Position numbers and translations under genes: made by a program. From contig QJPP01007235.1 in assembly GCA_003996215.1 (NCBI GenBank), positions 124,001 through 188,000 of the forward strand: a stretch of DNA of 64,000 bases. The letters run 5' to 3'. Origin of the DNA: Jaltomata sinuosa (lineage: Eukaryota; Streptophyta; Magnoliopsida; Solanales; Solanaceae). A model generated the notes under the pieces. It searched no databases, was not told the origin of the DNA, and was given only the letters and a program-made list of their open reading frames with translations. Positions within the stretch are counted from its first letter, which is position 1; each line of letters begins with the position of its first letter. Shown here in pieces: positions 45,204-57,369 of the stretch.

Positions 45204-47186
45204 TTTCATGCCTCGAGGCTAACCCCTGGATTCAACATGGTGCTTAGTGTCACAAGTGATCCCAAGCTAACCCATGGTATGGCATATCTATACAAGTTCA
45301 AATTTGAAAACATGTATTGTGCAGAAGATAAAAGCATTTTAATCAACTGAAATAGGAAGAACCCAAATATCTGAATATATGAATCAAATATAAATAGTAT
45401 AGTGCCAACTGAAAACAACACTAACAAATGTTAAAATCTAGTCTATGTCTGAAAGCCTTCTAACAGATAGGAGTTGATGGGACAATCCCCCAGCTAAATC
45501 TAACAAGTCTGAAACTAAAAGATAAGGACTGAAAATAAATCATGTCTATCATCATCGAGCTATGAGAACTCACCAATGAGGCTGCTGAGTATGGGCTAGG
45601 ATCCAAACTAAGCGTGGTCTGAATGATGAGCGCATGAACATACATCATGAAATGATATAGCACAAAAGTATGCGTCAGTACTTTCAATGTATTGAGCATG
45701 CAAGGTATGTACTAAATTGGAAAATATAGAACTGAATATAGAAATAGATATACTGGCATGTAAGTGAAATATGAACTGTATGCAATGACCAAGTACAAAT
45801 CATGAATATAACATGCTGGACTGAATACTAAAATAAATACTGATTACATGGTCAATGCAATATGAATCTGACTGTGGGAGATACTATTAACCGACATACC
45901 CCAAGTTGTGCTAACTATAGGGCCAACCTGTAACCCTGGATGGAATGGTGTTCATACCTTGCCAAGGGTACGAATAAATCTGACGTGGATCCACTAACTG
46001 ATTTCCACAAGGTATAAGAGTGTCAAGCCTAATTTGATGGGTGACCCCTTTAAAACCTACGGTGGCGCCATAGTTCTAGAACTCAGGGATTGATACCAAA
46101 GGTCTCAGCCTAAACTGACGGGTGAGCCTTCATCCCTTTGTCCGCTCAGTGCTAAGTCTACTCTGAACTGAATGTAAGCTAAAAATTTCAACTGTAATAC
46201 TGGATAGCTCAAAATACTGATATAATCTGAGAATGCACATAAACATACTGAAAGATATGGCACTCGAGTTCTGAAGTATGATTATCTGACTGACCTGCCT
46301 AACAAGTATAATTCATGAAGTACTGGAATTAACACAAGCTACGGTTTCTGAATTTTATACATGAACTTTACTAATTCTCCAAGGAACATGAGCTAAGCAT
46401 CATATAAGTTATAGCATCTGAATAGCAAGGAAATTTCTAAGGTTTATGAATCCTAGGTCTAATTAATCATGGAGAAACTGAAGGAACTGACTGAGTTCTA
46501 GAGACCTAGTGGGTGAAAGGAACCCACTAGTGAAATATCACATACCTGGATGAAGATTCTACGATTGAACCTTTGGATTCTGAGAGGTACTTGGAGGAAA
46601 CCCTTTTTGCCTTGTTCTTGAGAGAGAACGTTCTATTCTTGACTGAATTTGCTAAGTTTTGAATAATTTAAGAGTAATGAGGGAAAATAGAGTTTAAAAC
46701 CCTTTAATTACTCTCAAAATGACTTAGGATTGAAAATAAAAGAATTGGGAAAAGACCGGACTGCCCTCAACTTAAACTTAAAATTTTGGAAAAACTTACC
46801 ACCGGACGGGCCGCTCGATGGGCGTCGAACCTATGATGGCCCATCGTCCAGGGCATCGAGATAGGATAGGTTTGGGTTTGCCCTCTTGACCATTCGCATG
46901 GGTAGGTCTACAGCCCATCGCATCTGAGGGGGGATGCTGGCCCCTTTTCAGGGGCTGCCCGATGGCCCATCGAACCTCTGACACCTATCGGGTCCTCCGT
47001 TTGCTGGAGCTTAAAAGGCTGAGTCCCTAGGCTATTCCCACAAGGACACCTGATGGGCCATCATGTCCATGACGCATGTGGGTCAGCTCGTGGGTCATCC
47101 CGTGGGGCTTAACTGGGGATGGGATTTTTCTTAAGTTTTACCGAGTTTCGGGTTTCTAAAGCTGGCTTAAATTTTGGAGTGTTATA
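45204..47186 (-). mobile_element. Element I 5' LTR
   Basis: 1983 bases, ending GTGTTATA at 47186 (TACA mutated). Hairpin at 45676-45694 with one mismatch; the identical tract at 45976-46551; palindrome cluster at 46800-47110. Confidence 0.9.
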
Positions 47187-47720
47187 ACCAGGTTCATCAA
47201 GTCCATAAAAGATGCAGGAGCATTCATTAGTCCAAAAGATATAACCACAAATTAATAGTGACCATATCGTGTTCTGAAGGCTGTCTTTTGAATGTTACTC
47301 TCTAAATCTGAGCTAATGATAACTGAATCTAAGGTCAATCTTGGAGAAATAGATGACACCTTGAAGCAATCGAACAAGTCATCAATTCTTGGGATGGGAT
47401 ACTTATTCTTAATTGTGACCTTTGTCATATTATGATAGTCTATGCATATTCTGAGGGAACCGTCTTTCTTATGCACAAAAAGGACTGAAGCACTCCATGG
47501 AGAGATTGGGTTTGATGAAGCCTTTTCTAGAAGATCCTTCAATTGATCCTGCAGTTCTTTAAGTTTATCTGGAGCCATTCTATAAGGATTAATAGATATG
47601 AGTTGCGTGTCTGGGCGAAGTTCTATCCCAAAGTCAATCTCCCTCTGAATAGGAACTACGGGTAGATCCTCAGGAAACACATCTAGAAACTCATTTACTA
47701 TAGGAACAAACTAGAGGGAT
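47187..47720 (-). pseudogene. Element H reverse transcriptase, N-terminal part
   Basis: Frame 47680-47252: MFPEDLPVVPIQREIDFGIE, VLFVHKKDGSLRICIDYHNM, VTIKNKYPIPRIDDLFD, then a one-base loss near 47360 shifts the frame before the SKIDL-type block. It runs on to FMDLMN at 47187-47215, where element I interrupts. Confidence 0.85.
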
Positions 47721-48180
47721 GGGGTCTTAGATTCAGAATCCTTAACCCGAGTTATATGGTAGACGGTCTTTAAAAATCATTTTCCTAGCCTTGAGATAAG
47801 ATATGAAATGACCTTGTGACATAGGAGGACTCTAGTTCGGCAATCTATGATTGCATAACATGCATATAACCAGTCCATATTATGGATAACATCAAAATCA
47901 GTCATCTCTAAATCTACTAGATCAACTGAGATAACTCTATGGAGAAGTATGACTGGGCAATTTCTATAGACTCTCTTGGCTAGAACTGACTCAGAAACAG
48001 GAGTGGAGACATGAAAAGGTTCTAAGAGTTGTTCAGGACTGACACCAAACTTACAAGCAACATAAGGAGTCACAAATGACAAAGAAGCTCCGGGATATAG
48101 CAAAGCATAAATATCAAGAAAGAAGACTTGCAACATACCAGTGACTACTTCAGGGGAACTATCCTAATCCTGGAAAAATG
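47721..48180 (-). pseudogene. Element H protease
   Basis: Frame 48136-47777: IYALLYPGASLSFVTPYVAC, where the catalytic Asp is Tyr, followed by EMTDFDVIHNMDWLYAC. A deletion near 47830 removes part of the linker. Confidence 0.82.
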
Positions 48181-48189
48181 ACATAGCAT

Positions 48190-49338
48190 AGAGTCGGTTC
48201 TTGTGATGACCACCGCCTGTACTAAAAGTGGTACCCTGCTAAACTGAATGACCTATTAGAGATGTTGTAGTAGAATGTGTAATGACATCTCCATTGTGTC
48301 TCTTAGCTGAAGGGTAATCCTTGATCTTATGACCAATCTATCCACACCTAAAACATCCACATGTGCCATAAAGGCACTCTCTAGAGTGACTCCTACCATA
48401 CTTGTTACAAATAGGGTAGGGAGTCCCTTTTCCAACACTTACCTGTGAATAAAAACCTGATACCCTACCTGCCTGATCATGGATAGGCCTGGGTGCCTGA
48501 GTAAGAGAACTAGATGATGATGGCACTGGTATGGATGACCTCTTCAGAAATAAAGATCGGTGTCCCCCTCCGAACCTCTGATGGCTGAACCCTAAATCTT
48601 CTGTCTTGGCCCTCTTATTTTCCCTTGCCCTCACTTACAGTTTCTCTTCCTCTATATCCTGAGCATAGGTCATAAGTCTAGAGATATCCATATCTCCAAC
48701 TAACATAATTGTCTTGCATTCCCTTTTGAACAAATCAGAGTCTCCAGAGATAAACTTACTCATTCTATCCCTAAGCTCTGTAACCATCTCTGGAGCATAC
48801 CTAGAAAGCTGAGTAAACTTCAACCCATACTCCTGAACTGACATGGATCTTTGCCTTAGATTAACAAACTCTTTAGCCTTGGCCTCCCTCAACTCTCTAG
48901 GGAAGAACCTATCCATAAAAGCTCTCATAAGGCAATCCTAAGTCATAGGGGCTACATTCTTACCCTTACTATCCTTTCACTGAGTATACCAAATGTGACC
49001 ACATCCTTGAGCTGGTAGAAAGCTAGATCAAAACTATCGGTATCGGTCACTTGCATCACCTCGAGAATCTTTTTGACCTTATCAATAAAGTTTTGTGGGT
49101 CCTCACTAGCCTTTGATCCCAAAAACTCAAGCGGGTTCATGTGAACAAAGTCTCTAACCCAGGCTGCAGCCGATCCTCCATTTGGGTTAAATAGGATAGG
49201 GGCATGTTGATTAGCCTGATTGGCTACAGCTTGAGCTAACAACTAAATCGCATTATGGAACTCAGCATGCGTAACCTCATAGTCTGGGGCTAGAGGATTG
49301 GAATTTGCATTGCAAGCATTGTTCCTTCGTGGAGGTAT
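48190..49338 (-). pseudogene. Element H gag
   Basis: The family start codon is ATA here (49338-49336), followed by PPRRNNACNANSN. Open pieces: 49242-48952 (WVRDFVHMNPLEFLGSKASE), 48928-48635 (FFPRELREAKAKEFVNLRQR, MSKFISGD) and 48634-48338. The zinc knuckle CFRCG is followed by a TAG, then IGHKIKDY, so the last Cys is Tyr as well. Confidence 0.85.
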
Positions 49339-49533
49339 GATCTGAAATATGTAAAACACAAATTAGAAAGATAAATAGAGTTAAACTCTATCGCACGATA
49401 GTGAACATAAAAGAAATGGAGCTTTGTCCTAAAATCTCATAGCCTCTCCCTCATAAGTCTAGCGTGCTTCATACTCATGAAAGAGACTCTACTTAACATG
49501 GCTTTCAGACATCCTAGGACTCTTGAACCTGAT

Positions 49534-49545
49534 GCTTTGATACCA
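49534..49545 (-). other. Primer binding site of element H
   Basis: Read on the - strand as TGGTATCAAAGC, 11 of 12 against the tRNA-Met site, adjacent to the LTR edge at 49550. Confidence 0.85.
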
Positions 49546-49549
49546 AGTT

Positions 49550-51643
49550 TTCCATGCCTCGAGCCTACCCCCAAGGTGCGGCATGGGACTTGAGAACACA
49601 AGTGCTCTCAAGCTAACCCTTGGCCTTAGCATGACTTAAATACATCCATAACATTTAGAGCGGAAGCTTAATAAGAGGTAATGAGCAAACTCCATATATA
49701 GAAACTGAAACACAAGTTTAGGAGATAAAGTCTAAAACATAATCACCAATTATCTAACTATGTCTGAAATGCCTCTAAAACTGATAGAGTGAGTTGTTGG
49801 GATAAGATACTAACTAACTCCAAGTACTAAAAGAAAGACATAAAGCAACTAAACTCATAATAGTCCTCGAAGGATGAGGACTCACCAACAGTGACTGGAA
49901 ATTCTATTGTCTCTACCCACGAGTCTGAGAATGATCGCCTGAATCTGCATCATGATAAGATGCAGCATATAAAGTATGCATCAGTACTATAGGATGTACT
50001 GAGTATACAAGCTTATGCAAAATCATGGTAAAGATATACTTGAAAACATACTTAAAGTTGAAATCATGCGTTTGTAGGAGAAATCATAGTATAAGGACTT
50101 CAAGTGAAAAGCATAAGTAAAAGTCTGAGTTTAAGCATAAATCATAAAAGAAATGAGTAAAGCTTGAAAACTGAATATAATATAACTTAGTAACTTAAAA
50201 TCATTCTTGCGGGAGTTTCTTATAACTAACATAAACCATGTTGAGCACCATGAAGTCTATTGTCATACATCCATACTGAAAAAAGTTGTCCTAACCGGCC
50301 AAAGTTATAACCATAAAACATAAGGATCTTGAAGTGCGCCTAGAAGGCAAACCTGCGGTGGCAACGTAGTTCTGGACTTGGGTTATCTAGAACCCTCATC
50401 AACTCAATTCTAAATACTACTCCTAAAATATATAATAATCCTCACATATCATGTGACAAATCTTGATGTCAAAGCTTATTCATAGTCATAATGGCAAACC
50501 TGGATGCCAACTACTCATGAACTTTGCTTTTAAAAATGGTTCATGCACATTGATGGCATGTAAGGATGTCATATTATTCATAGAAGATCATATCTTAAAG
50601 GTTTGCATGGCACTAGTTCAAATACATATTCTTATAAAAAATTATAGCTTGAAGAACTAGGCATGCAATTTCTTAAACACATGAGGTCATCTTGTCTAAA
50701 CATGCCAATTTTCTCAAAATAAATCATACATGTAAAATTAGGCTAGGGTTATCCTTCAAATAATAAGATAAATAAATACTGGTAAAAACCCATGTAAAAT
50801 CATAAAATTAGAATTAGAAATCATATGATAACATGAGGACAATGAATTTATAGAAAAATCATGTAATTAATTGGGTAAGAACTCTAACTTGAAAAATTCA
50901 TAATTTCAAAATAGAGCTTAGGATTTTGGGCATAACGGTGGAAGGAATCCCTTATTGAATATTCATATACCTGAACTTGAAGCTTTCTTGACTTAGAGCT
51001 TGAGGATGGAGGATTGGAGAAGAACCCTAAGTTTGGAGCTTGAGAGAATTGAATTTTTTTTCTTCTTTTGGAACTTGATTGAGAGAATTAATGAAGAATA
51101 AGGCTAAGTGGGAATAAATTCCCTTTAAATTAGCCTAAAATGACTTAACTTAGGAGTAAATAAGTGAAGAATTACAAAAATAACCCTAGGAAATAAATCA
51201 GAAAAATTGCTAAAATTATTCAGCCCAAGTTCTACGGACGCAGTTTATGGAGCGTAGACAGAACTACTGACCGTGGTTTGAGGTCATGGTTTCTGGAAAA
51301 AAATCACTTGCAGGTCTGATTTCCATGGGAAAGGTCCATGACTCGTGGAATATTCTATGGATCGTGAAAACTTCCCATGGTTTTAGGGAACATAATTGAC
51401 CCTCAAGTTTGATTCCAAGAGGGGAAACCATGAACCGTAGTTTGATACACGACCCATGAATCCCTATCGTGGTTTCAGATCAAAGGGCAAGATATGTAGG
51501 GTTGGTTCCACGATTGGCATCCACGGACTATGGTCCATTTCATGGTTAGTGGAACCCGTCTGTGGTTCCTGTCTAAAACTTAAAACAGATTGAACCTAGG
51601 ATTTTTGGTCTACTTCTTAGCTTAGAGTTTTTGGGGTGTTACA
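49550..51643 (-). mobile_element. Element H 5' LTR
   Basis: 2094 bases ending GGTGTTACA. Hairpin at 49982-50001 (6-pair stem, 8-base loop). Palindrome cluster at 51265-51570 (CCATGG and CCACGG types). The frame 50463-50660 is not recognisable. Confidence 0.88.
49982..50001 (-). promoter_or_regulatory. AGTAC hairpin in element H LTR
   Basis: CAGTAC, 8-base loop, GTACTG, perfect stem, 432 bases from the LTR 3' end; then TGCATACTTTATATGCTGC in LTR direction. Confidence 0.6.
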
Positions 51644-52990
51644 ACAGGAGGGTTAGTATGGGTGCACTCATGGCCATTTAGGTTGTGACAGATCAAAGAA
51701 GACCGAGTCATCATCTGAAATAGCTTGATCTAGGAGGATCAAGTCCTTTTTATGACCTGAGATCATCATGTTTTATGGGTCTTGCTCTTTAAAACTTTCC
51801 CCAAATTTCTTCTTTCTTTTGGACTTCCTTTGGGATGCAATGGAGTCCTTCCATTTCCAAACAAACTTGGCTATGTCAAATATAGGTTCCTTCTTTTGTT
51901 TTTGAGAAAAGGTCACAGGGTCGTGTGAAATAAAAGGAAAACTAGTAAAGGAATGGCCCAATTTTGGTGGAGAGTATGTATGTGATGACATGGAAAAAAA
52001 GGTAGACTTTTTAGGTGGACTCTGGGCCTTTATGGGTCAAAGGGACCATGTTTCAATTGTTTTATTTGTTCCTTAAGGGAAGCCATTTCTTTGTGTTTTT
52101 TCTCAAAGAAGTGGAACAATGAAGTGCATGATGGACAAAGCTCATACATCATGTTTGCCATTCTCCATTCAAGGGCTTTGATGAGTCCAACATGTTGTAT
52201 CGAAGCTTGTTCTACTTTCTTATCAATTGTCTCCACTTTGCTCATCATCTTATTTTGCATGTGAGTAACATTTCTGAGAGAAGTGCCAATATGGATTAAT
52301 ACTTTGTTTTGGCCAATAGCATTCTCAAATTTCCAGTTCATTATTGCTTCAATATCACTCTTGGATGACTTTTATCCCGAGGCAAGATGACATTCTCTTT
52401 TGGTATTTTTGAAACGTCGACTATGCCATCTTTTTCAAAAGGTTGTTGAGATGGGAATTTTGGAGTATGACCAGAGTTGGAAGGGCTTATCATAAGCATT
52501 TGAGGTTCAGATCTTTCTTTGGTTTAGTTAGGTTTGTTTTTTAGTGGGGTAGACATGGTTTGCCAATCTTGAGGTTTGTATGAAATAAGAAATTCATATT
52601 TTCTGGGAGGCCCATTGAACCAATAGAGAAATCTTTGTCTTCATACCTTTTCCACAACTCATTTTCAGAGTTTCCTTTTTTCTTTGGTTTGGCCCTTTTA
52701 TAACAGTATTCATCCCATTCAACACCATCCTCCATACATTCAGCACAGTCATAAGCAATTTCACATGAGCAATGTCCCGTGAAAGGACATTTGAATCACT
52801 AAACGCCAAGGCCTTTATAATTAAATTATCTTATCCAATACTTCTCACTCATGCATCTGACACCATCCAAGAGAATGTTTCAGGTTTATCCTCTTTTATA
52901 GGAGTAGAAGTGGATTGGTACATCTGGAAAGCAAAGGTTTTTCTACTAGGCTTTTTCAAATGAGAGTGGTCAAAGCTTACAGACAGTTTT
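51644..52990 (-). pseudogene. Probable endogenous pararetrovirus, region after movement protein
   Basis: A set of broken open pieces in one direction: 52735-52541 (acidic and Lys-rich), 52341-52030 (helical, likely coiled coil, with VGLIKALEWRMANMM) and 51991-51773 (basic, KSKRKKKF). They continue the movement-protein-like stretch to the right and are separated by stops and frameshifts. I do not recognise the individual domains; the link to the viral relic is by position and strand. It is cut at 51643 by element H. Confidence 0.45.
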
Positions 52991-53929
52991 GTCATTTATT
53001 GACAAAGGTTGGTTCATAGTATTGGAGAGGTTCAATAGGTTCTCTCAGTTTTTCATAATTCGTTACCCATGAATTAGGAAGAATTTTAGAAAGTTCTTCT
53101 TTGGCTAACTTCCTTGGGATTTGGGTACACATGGTAGTTCCATTGGTGGCATCTACATTTAAGAGCAAAGTATTTTCACCACCTGGAAGTGAAAGATCCA
53201 TCGCATGATTTTGAACTCACCAAGTTATTTAGTAGTGGAGAGTTGCATGTATGGAATCTCTATCTTGTGGAGCTCCTTGGATCTGGACCTGGATCTTTAG
53301 CGCTTCCGTCAGATACGGATCATATAGGGACATGTTGAAGTTTGGAAACAAAGTGATAAAGTCTGTCCCAACATTTAGAGTAATCTTTATGGTTTCCAAG
53401 TTTGCATGTTGGTACTCAATGTATCTACTATGAAGAAGTGAAAGACGCACCATAACTGATTGGCCTTTTCTTCCATGATATGTCAAAGCAACTCTGACAA
53501 TACCAAAATGGATATGGGTGAAATCATGGTTTTTCTACTATCACAGAAAATCCTCTGGTATCTGCAGAGTGATAAATTATTCCTCTTGAGTTGTAAGAAT
53601 AGGGTGTTTCTCAAGTTTTGAGGTAGCAACATATTCCTTAACTCCTGTAGGTTTATTTTGGACCAGGGAATAAATTTGAAACCACGGAGAGCATATTTTT
53701 TGGCAAAAGAAGAATACGAATTTAGTAGTGGTAGGTAGGTAGAAGATATTTTATTTTCTGGGGCTAACACATCTACTTCATAAAGGTAATTATATTTACA
53801 TGATAAATTATTACTAAGGATAGGAGACATATTTATTTTTGCTGAGGATTTACTAGGGTTGGATGCAAATGGGAACGACATGGATTTATAAGTGTTAGAA
53901 GATGATGGTAACGACTCTGACACTGACAT
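52991..53929 (-). pseudogene. Movement-protein-like relic of an endogenous pararetrovirus
   Basis: Reads 53929 to 52992 in three pieces: 53929-53483 (MSVSESLPSSS start, KYNYLYEVDVL), 53486-53229 (LLHSRYIEYQHAN, NFNMSLYDPYLTEALKIQVQ) and 53201-52992 (PNSWVTNYEKL). The middle piece resembles movement proteins of plant pararetroviruses (Caulimoviridae), which let virus pass between cells. A frameshift near 53485 and a stop between 53229 and 53201 disable it. No RT of this relic is in the window. Family recognition is from memory of motifs, so moderate. Confidence 0.55.
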
Positions 53930-54380
53930 AATTGTAAAGACTCATAGGGTAACGACTTAAATATAATATGACTGTGGTAACGACTCAAACACAGGTATAT
54001 ACAAAAGACTCTGGATGAAATTATGACTAAAGACTTTAAACAAGAATAGACTAAAATTTGGATAGAGTTATAACTAAAGACGCAAACAAGACCGTAATAA
54101 AGTTGACGGTAATTATGGTGAGACTAAGCCTTATGTGAAACTACTCCTCCCTCTGAAAGGATGTCCTGGCATTCATACCAAAGGGATTGACAAGTGCGCC
54201 AGATACACCCAGCAAGCCAACGATATTGCAAGCACAATAGGAACTTCAAGCAATTATAACGAGATTGCAAGCATAATAAAAATTGCATAATAGTTTATTT
54301 ACAGATGACTGGGGTGAATGAGAAATCCATTAATCTTCAGGAAGAACAACAGGATTCAGCATCGAAGATTTTGTATCGGT
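53930..54380. other. Leader-like region of the pararetrovirus relic
   Basis: Non-coding. It contains repeated GGTAACGACT-type blocks (53949-53995) and a TTGCAAGC/AATTGCAAGC pair near 54228-54290. A 9 of 12 match to the tRNA-Met primer site on the - strand near 54169-54180 is too weak to call. Confidence 0.4.
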
Positions 54381-54381
54381 A

Positions 54382-54585
54382 TCAAAGAAGGCAATAACTT
54401 TGATTGGTATATCCCATTTGGATGGATAGATAGTCAGTTGGACATGAGGGGCTATTGAACCTAATGATGTTGACTTCTTCTTCTTTTACTTTAGATATCT
54501 GGTAGTGATCCCCGCCAAATTCTTCATAGACATTAGCAATTAAATTAGTCCAATTATATAAATTTTGATTTATGATTTGAAGCAA
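54382..54585 (-). CDS. Unrecognised short open frame
   Basis: 67 codons, starting MLQIINQNLYNWTNLIANVY and ending with GYTNQSYCLL before a stop. Amino-acid composition looks protein-like rather than random, but I do not recognise the family. It lies upstream of, and on the same strand as, the viral relic, so it could be part of that relic or a separate gene fragment. Confidence 0.25.
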   Translation of the reverse strand: MLQIINQNLYNWTNLIANVYEEFGGDHYQISKVKEEEVNIIRFNSPSCPTDYLSIQMGYTNQSYCLL

Positions 54586-55039
54586 TGATTAATATTAAAA
54601 GAACTAGGTGAAGCAGTTAATAATAATTGAAAAACTAAAATAAAGAGGATTTTTTTTGTATTCGGTTTCCTAGAACAGTAATAAAAATTGTGTGAATTGT
54701 GAATGAATGAATGAATGAATTCTTGATTAATTGAATGATTGCAGTAAACAATTGAGAGCAGTGTTGCATTCAGGCAAAAAATCAAATAGGGTACAATTCA
54801 AGGATCAAGGGGTAAATATAGGTTTGACCTAGTTAACTATATAAGCTTCGTAACTTACACACTATAAAAATTCTAAGCTAAGATCCGAGCCATTCTTCAT
54901 TTATTGTTAGACCCTAATCCTATAATTTCGAATGGCACATAAGTGTTAAGTTCCATTCATAAGTGTGAGAAGTGTATTTTATATGAAATAGGATCATAAA
55001 GAACCTCTAGCTCAAAATTGAGTTGAAAGCTTCCTTACC
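54586..55039. other. Unassigned AT-rich stretch
   Basis: No gene seen. It includes a short GAAT microsatellite at about 54701-54720. It is the left flank of element F; the five bases before the LTR are TTACC. Confidence 0.5.
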
Positions 55040-55290
55040 TGTAACACACCAGAACTTCCAAGCCCAGACTTAGCTCAGAGAGCCAGAAGAAATAAAAAAA
55101 TTCAATTGTCAGCATAACCACGAGTCACTTCCACGAACCGTAAAATAGTCCACGAGTCGTAAACTGGACTCATGGAACAAAGATCAAAGGACTGCTCCTC
55201 TGAAGTTCATTCCATGACTTGAGTCTACAGACCCTAGAAGTTTCCATAGACTGTAGAACCTGTCCATGGAATCTTCCTTGTAGATGGATC

Positions 55291-55480
55291 CCAGGAACCA
55301 TGAGTGGGATCCATGACCCATGGGAGTTTCCACGAGTCGTGAACCCAACTCGTAGAAGTCATTCTAGTAGCCTAGTATTAAGTCCCCAGGAACAATGAGT
55401 GGGATCCATGACTCGTGGGAGTATCCACGAGTCGTGAATCCAACTCGTGGAAGATATTCTAGTAGCTTAACTTTCAGGAC
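55291..55480 (+). repeat. 95-base tandem pair in element F LTR
   Basis: Copies start at 55291 and 55386, with GGAACMATGAGTGGGATCCATGA and TTCCACGAGTCGTGAA-type blocks. The pair recurs in the 3' LTR (62441 and 62536), so it predates insertion. Confidence 0.85.
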
Positions 55481-56661
55481 TAGGAAACCACGATAGGGTT
55501 CCACGAGCCATGGAACTTTTCGCGAGCCGTAGAACCCATCCGTGGAACCTGAGTCTCGAATTTCAGCAGCTTTTCTATTTATTTTCCAGGGGCATTCCAG
55601 ACTTTTCCTACCTCTTATAATGCCTAAGCTACAATATTTTGACTACCTTAAGCCTAGTTTATTAGTCAAAAACTACCTAAAAACATTCATCCTCAAAAAT
55701 CATCAGACATTGAAAGAAGAGAAACAAAAGAGGCGACAGTTTCCTCTCAAAGAACAAGCAGAGGTCTTCTTCAAGTTCAGCCCCAAAATTCCAAGGATTT
55801 CTCCATAGTTTCTTCACAAGATATGTGGGATTTCACTAGTGGGTTCCTTTCACCCATTAAGTCCCTAGAATTCAGTTAGTTCTTCAACTTCTCCATGAAT
55901 TGTTCAGAGCTAGGGTTCCTAAATCTTAGAGATTCATTGTTATCAGCTGCTATAATTTATATGGTATTAACTACACGTTTCTTGGAGATTTAGTATAGTT
56001 CATGTATAAGACTCAGAAACCCTAGCTTGCATTAATTCCAAAAAAATTATGATTTTTTCTTGTTAGGCAGATTAGTCATACAATCATGCTTCAGAATTTG
56101 AATGACATAGCCTTGAGTATATGTTTGTTGCATTCCCAGTTGTTTATCAGTATTTGAGCTATCTAGTGTTACAGTTTCATTATTACTTACATTTAGTTGG
56201 GAGTAGACTTAGTACCGAGGGGATGAGGGGATGAAGGCTTAGCTTTCAGATTAGGCTGAGACCTTTAGTAATAGTTCCCAACTCTCAGAACTACGGTGCC
56301 ACCATAGGTCAGAAAGGGGTCAGATGTCAGATAAGTCTGGCTACCTTTGTCCCTTTTGAACATTAGTTTAGTAGATCCACGTCAAACTTGTTCATACCCT
56401 TGGAAAGGTATGAACACCCTTCCATCCAGGATTACAGGTTGGCCCCATAGTTAGCTCAACTTGGGGTATGTCGGTTAATAGTATCTCCCACAGTCAGACT
56501 CATGTTACATTGATCTTATATTCAGTTAAGCATGTGATATACTCATGATATTTATTTGGTCATTGCATCTTAGCTTACTTCTCGGTTTATGCTTCAGTAT
56601 ATATGTATATATTTCATGTTCAGTTATTATGTTGTTCAGTTTAGTCCAGATCCCGCATGCT

Positions 56662-56680
56662 CAGTACATTCAAAGTACTG
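56662..56680 (+). promoter_or_regulatory. AGTAC hairpin, element F 5' LTR
   Basis: CAGTAC, 7-base loop, GTACTG: perfect 6-pair stem, 469 bases from the LTR 3' end; then ACGCATACTTTTGTGC. In the 3' LTR (63816-63834) the stem has decayed. Confidence 0.65.
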
Positions 56681-57369
56681 ACGCATACTTTTGTGCTATA
56701 TTATTTTATGATGTAGGTTTAGGTGCTCAGCATCCAGATCGCACTTAGTCGGCTTCTTGTCCATACTCAGCAGCTTCATTGGTGAGTCCCACAGTCCAAG
56801 GATGATAGACATGCTTTACTTTTTAGTCTTCTTATTTCTGTTTTTAGATTGTTAGAGTTAGTTGGAGGCATATCCTAGCAACTCATATCAGTTAGAGGCT
56901 TTCAGACATAGACTAGATTCAGCTTGAGTTGTTAGTGTTGTTATTAGCCTTCATTATACTCTCTTATATAATTCTTATATTCAAACATTTTGGGTTTTTC
57001 CCCACTTCAGATACTGAAATGTTTTTAGCTTCCACACAGAGCACGTTTTAATTGAAATTGTATAGGTATGCCATGCCATGGGTTAGCTTGGTGTCACTTG
57101 TGATACTAAGAACAGTGTTGTGTCTAGGAGGTAGCCTCGAGGCATAACAAACTTGATATCAGATCATCAGGTTTAAGTATCCTAGGGTGTCTGAAAGTTG
57201 CATCAAGTAGAGTCTTCTTCGTGGGTGTGAAGCGCGCCACACTTATGGGGGAGTAGCTATAGACGTCATTAGGAATAACTTCCCTTCTTTCTTTTCTAGC
57301 TCATGCTATTGAGTGTAAGCTCTATTAATCTCCTTCTATTCTAACTCGTGCTCTTCGCATTTCATAAAA

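Larger units (their letters stand above)
38175..47186 (-). mobile_element. Element I, nested chromovirus
   Basis: A - strand element of 9012 bases inside H's RT. LTRs at 38175-40133 and 45204-47186; flanks AATAG and ACCAG are a degraded target duplication. It has a perfect tRNA-Met primer site, a gag ATG, and a 398-codon uninterrupted pol frame, the longest in the window. Confidence 0.9.
35261..51643 (-). mobile_element. Element H, chromovirus split by element I
   Basis: A - strand element with an intact right (5') LTR and a left (3') LTR cut to 365 bases. The internal region is 35626-38174 plus 47187-49549; the break falls within RT, and the two halves read on when element I is removed. It is related to A and F, with a more distant gag. 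Confidence 0.88.
55040..57149 (+). mobile_element. Element F 5' LTR
   Basis: 2110 bases, TGTAACACACC to GGCATAACA. It carries a palindrome cluster (55120-55560), a 95-base tandem pair (from 55291 to about 55480), and the hairpin at 56662-56680. Confidence 0.9.

Noticed and set aside
54169..54180. Possible tRNA-Met primer site of the pararetrovirus relic
   Set aside because: Only 9 of 12 bases match, about what a long leader gives by chance.
54701..54720. GAAT microsatellite
   Set aside because: Short simple repeat with no sign of function.
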